NCBI GenBank assembly: GCA_963575745.1
Contig: CAUYUJ010014604.1
Span: forward strand, 1-64,000
Length of the DNA stretch: 64,000 nt
Direction of reading: 5' to 3'
Source: Prorocentrum cordatum
Taxonomy: Eukaryota > Sar > Dinophyceae > Prorocentrales > Prorocentraceae
Of this stretch, positions 62,039-64,000 are shown one piece after another; position 1 is the stretch's first letter, and every line of letters begins with the position of its first letter. Under the pieces are notes generated by a model. It worked only from the letters and a program-made list of their open reading frames with translations. It made no database searches and was not told where the DNA came from. Position numbers and translations under genes: made by a program.

Positions 62039-63265
62039 CTAGCTCGAGGCCCCCGCGCCAGCCGCGGGCGCCAGCTCCAGCACCGCCTCGTCCACGACCG
62101 CGGACGTCTCAGCCTCGTCCTTCATGGCGCTGCACTGTGTGATCCCGACAATGTCCGGGAGGCTGCGTGGGATGTTCTGCCACCACGTCGGAGTCGTCAC
62201 GTTGATGGCGAGGTGACCACTGGGCATCTTCCGGCACTGGAAGACGTGATGTGAGATCTTCGGCAGCATCAGGTATCCGTTACCGCAGTCGATGAGGGCG
62301 TTGGTATGATCAGGCCCCAGCACGTCCATGCCGATCAGCAGGGGCACCTCGTTGTCCATGATCGAGATCTCGATCTTCTCCTTGTCGTCACCGAGAAAGA
62401 TGGCACCCGTCATGGTGCCCATCGAGCTCTTGCGCTTGCCGTCGCCGAAAGTGAAGTGCCGCGTCCGTTCCACCACGTCGAACAGCATGCTGTGCTTCTC
62501 CTCCATGTCGTAGATGAGGTGCTCGGCCATCGTCACACCGATGAGGCTCCTCGTGGCGCCGCAGTCAAGGATCGCCCAGACGCCGCCCGCGTCGTCCAAG
62601 AGGAGCACCAGGTCGCCGAGCTCTAGAAGCGCAAACGAGGTCGTCTCGTTGGGCTGTCGCTTGCCGCGGTCCTTCGTCCTCTCGGGGCAACCCTTCGCCT
62701 GGTGTCCGAACTTGCGGCAAGCTAGACATCTCATCCTACGCCTGTCACGCGCAGGTTCTTGACCACCGTCCTGACGAGAAGATCGTTGACCATCGCGTAG
62801 TTGTCGAGGACGAGGGGGCCCCTCTGCCAGTCGAGGAGCGAGCACGGGGTAGTATTCCCTTGCCACCTTGACCTTCCTAATGAGGTCCCTCGCGCCCTTG
62901 AAGTTCCTGCCCAGCTGCCTGAACTCCGCGTAGATGCCGTCCTCGTAGTCGTCGACAAGCTCGGAGTCTTCGAAGAGGGTCGAGTCCTCCTCGTCCGCTA
63001 AGTTCACCAGCTGGTCCACAATGTCCGCAATCGCGGACCTGTCCTCGAAGTCGTAGTCCTCCTGCTCGGCCTCCTCGACCTCGCCGAAGAACCCCGCGCG
63101 CCTGTCCTTCTTCTCGCGACCCCCGTCGATCTCCTTTAGCGCCTCCAGCGGGTACCTCGTGCACAGCGCCTTGTACGCACTGCCGTATTCGTAGTCGCCC
63201 GCCGCCGTAGCGGTGATCCCGCCCCTGGCCACAGGGCTCAGGCGCGATCGGCGAGGTACCACCAC
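62039..63265 (-). CDS. Gag C-terminus, zinc knuckle and protease of element 2
   Basis: After the frameshift from the gag ORF come an acidic stretch, a CCHC knuckle (CLACRKFGHQAKGC), then a retropepsin with DCGAT in place of D-S/T-G-A and a conserved GMDVLG turn later. Catalytic Asp is kept. Ends in TAG (62,039-62,041) followed by G, after which the pol ORF continues in the same frame, so a single stop separates gag-protease from pol. Confidence 0.8.
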   Translation of the reverse strand: MVVPRRSRLSPVARGGITATAAGDYEYGSAYKALCTRYPLEALKEIDGGREKKDRRAGFFGEVEEAEQEDYDFEDRSAIADIVDQLVNLADEEDSTLFEDSELVDDYEDGIYAEFRQLGRNFKGARDLIRKVKVAREYYPVLAPRLAEGPPRPRQLRDGQRSSRQDGGQEPARDRRRMRCLACRKFGHQAKGCPERTKDRGKRQPNETTSFALLELGDLVLLLDDAGGVWAILDCGATRSLIGVTMAEHLIYDMEEKHSMLFDVVERTRHFTFGDGKRKSSMGTMTGAIFLGDDKEKIEISIMDNEVPLLIGMDVLGPDHTNALIDCGNGYLMLPKISHHVFQCRKMPSGHLAINVTTPTWWQNIPRSLPDIVGITQCSAMKDEAETSAVVDEAVLELAPAAGAGASS

Positions 63266-63783
63266 GTCCTCTGCGGCGCTGCGATAACTTCCTCGACCGA
63301 GCTGTCCACCGCCTTCAGCTGCGACAAGAGGTCGCGCTCGTCCGCCTCCCAGCGCGCCGTCCAGTCGGGGAAGCCCTCACCCGGCTCCCGCTGGAGCTTG
63401 TTGAAGATGTTCTCCGCAGAGTTACCCATCTCGTTCACGTTGGACAGGTCAAGCTTCGACAAGAGGAAGTCGAAGACGCGTTGCCTTCCTGTCAGTTTGC
63501 CCTCGTCGGTGACCTCATCAATATTGTCGATGTCTGGCCACGCCTGTGCCAGTCTACGTGTTCTTGCCCCCAGAGCTCTTACCAGCTGGGGTCCCACCAC
63601 GTACCTGTCCTGCACCTTATAGCTCTTGCTGAAGAGCCCGACGTCGAACTTGTATGCAAGCAGCTTGTCGGGCTCTCCGTCCCAAGATGGGACGTCTAAT
63701 CGGAGTGCTGCTGAACCGCTAGCAGCTCCTCCGGTCGTAGTCGCGCCACTCGACATTGTTGTCGTCGATCGCGATCGCCACAA
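63238..63783 (-). CDS. Gag N-terminal part of element 2
   Basis: 181 codons. VPSWDGEPDKLLAYKFDV and later PGEGFPDWTARWEADE are typical of dinoflagellate copia gag proteins as I know them. The frame ends at TGA soon after TWWYLADRA, while the natural continuation (RLSPVARGG...) lies in the -1 frame, which overlaps by 28 bp. Either a one-base loss or a programmed -1 shift. Confidence 0.75.
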   Translation of the reverse strand: MWRSRSTTTMSSGATTTGGAASGSAALRLDVPSWDGEPDKLLAYKFDVGLFSKSYKVQDRYVVGPQLVRALGARTRRLAQAWPDIDNIDEVTDEGKLTGRQRVFDFLLSKLDLSNVNEMGNSAENIFNKLQREPGEGFPDWTARWEADERDLLSQLKAVDSSVEEVIAAPQRTWWYLADRA

Positions 63784-63836
63784 AGTAGACCGTGGTCGAT
63801 CGTGATCGCCACAATGTAGACCGTGGTCGTCACTAC

Positions 63837-63849
63837 GCTCTCGCTACCA
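63837..63849 (-). other. Primer-binding site of element 2
   Basis: On the minus strand TGGTAGCGAGAGC, starting three bases inside the LTR end. Nearly the same as in element 1, implying the same or a related primer tRNA. Confidence 0.7.
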
Positions 63850-63852
63850 ATC

Positions 63853-64000
63853 TGAATACCAGGGCACCCTAGGGCCCTTCTCGCCACCGTCGTTCGTGAC
63901 GTAAGTCTCTGAATAGAAAGAAGAATGTGACGCGAACCCTTTTCGCTGCGCGAAGCGGCGGCGCGCCAACCCGCGCCGCCCTGTGGCGGCACTCCGCCTG
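63853..64000 (-). repeat. 5' LTR of element 2 (right copy, truncated by window end)
   Basis: 148 bp aligned with 56,193-56,340; six differences, all C here versus T in the left copy on the plus strand. Confidence 0.88.

Larger units (their letters stand above)
56193..64000 (-). mobile_element. Copia-type LTR retrotransposon on the minus strand (element 2), cut by the window end
   Basis: Read right to left: 5' LTR (63,853 to beyond the window), primer-binding site (63,837-63,849), gag, zinc knuckle with protease, methyltransferase-like domain, integrase, RT, RNase H, 3' LTR (56,193 to about 56,403). Order marks it as copia. It lacks the Tpt1, RING and hairpin features of element 1. The frame is broken at several points (frameshift near 63,250, stops at 62,039 and 57,587), and the two LTRs differ at six of about 150 aligned positions, so it is older than element 1. 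Confidence 0.9.

Overview
The window reads as nuclear DNA of a dinoflagellate, most likely a Symbiodiniaceae-type alga. It is GC-rich and contains no compact single-copy genes. It carries the dinoflagellate-style pentatricopeptide motif (core ISACEKGEQWQ), two Ty1/copia-type LTR retrotransposons with the HVDD/RVDD-type reverse transcriptase motifs I associate with dinoflagellate elements, and long fields of degenerate minisatellite. This assignment is inference from protein style and repeat content; I saw no trans-spliced leader sequence.

Layout. 1-10,903 is degenerate 'caagacgg' minisatellite containing tandem ~334-bp cassettes, palindromic elements, and short PPR gene fragments (3,776-3,985 and 5,674-5,883), each preceded by a small hairpin. 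10,904-28,931 is an 18-kb copia element, plus strand, with identical 284-bp LTRs, a tRNA primer-binding site and a 5-bp target duplication. Its first open frame (3,158 codons) holds two N-terminal hydrophobic segments, gag, a zinc knuckle, a domain I recognise as a tRNA 2'-phosphotransferase (Tpt1/KptA), a RING-H2 finger and a degenerate retropepsin. Then follow a methyltransferase-like ORF, a 1.5-kb repeat insertion, an integrase ORF, and an RT/RNase H ORF. 28,932-43,870 returns to repeat fields and contains second and third copies of segments seen at 1-5,000, plus a (GAC)n array punctuated by a palindrome family. 43,873-44,881 is a decaying PPR locus. 44,882-55,700 is mostly non-coding with microsatellites and several local tandem repeats. 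56,193 to the window end is a second copia element on the minus strand (gag, zinc knuckle and protease, methyltransferase-like domain, integrase, RT, RNase H), partly broken by stops and frameshifts. Its right (5') LTR is cut by the window edge.

The most unusual structure is inside the first element. About fifty copies of a 14-15-nt hairpin, GCGGG-GNNA-CCCGC, are scattered through its coding sequence in all three reading frames. Several have compensatory stem changes (GCGGA/TCCGC, GCGAG/CTCGC, GCGGC/GCCGC). This looks like selection or propagation at the nucleic-acid level rather than a protein repeat. A second, unrelated hairpin family (CGTGGAC-loop-GTCCACG followed by GGGTCAGCCCTAGTC) precedes each PPR fragment and also shows a compensatory stem (CGCGGCC/GGCCGCG). 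Together with the Tpt1 and RING domains inside a retrotransposon polyprotein, these are the best candidates for something undescribed.
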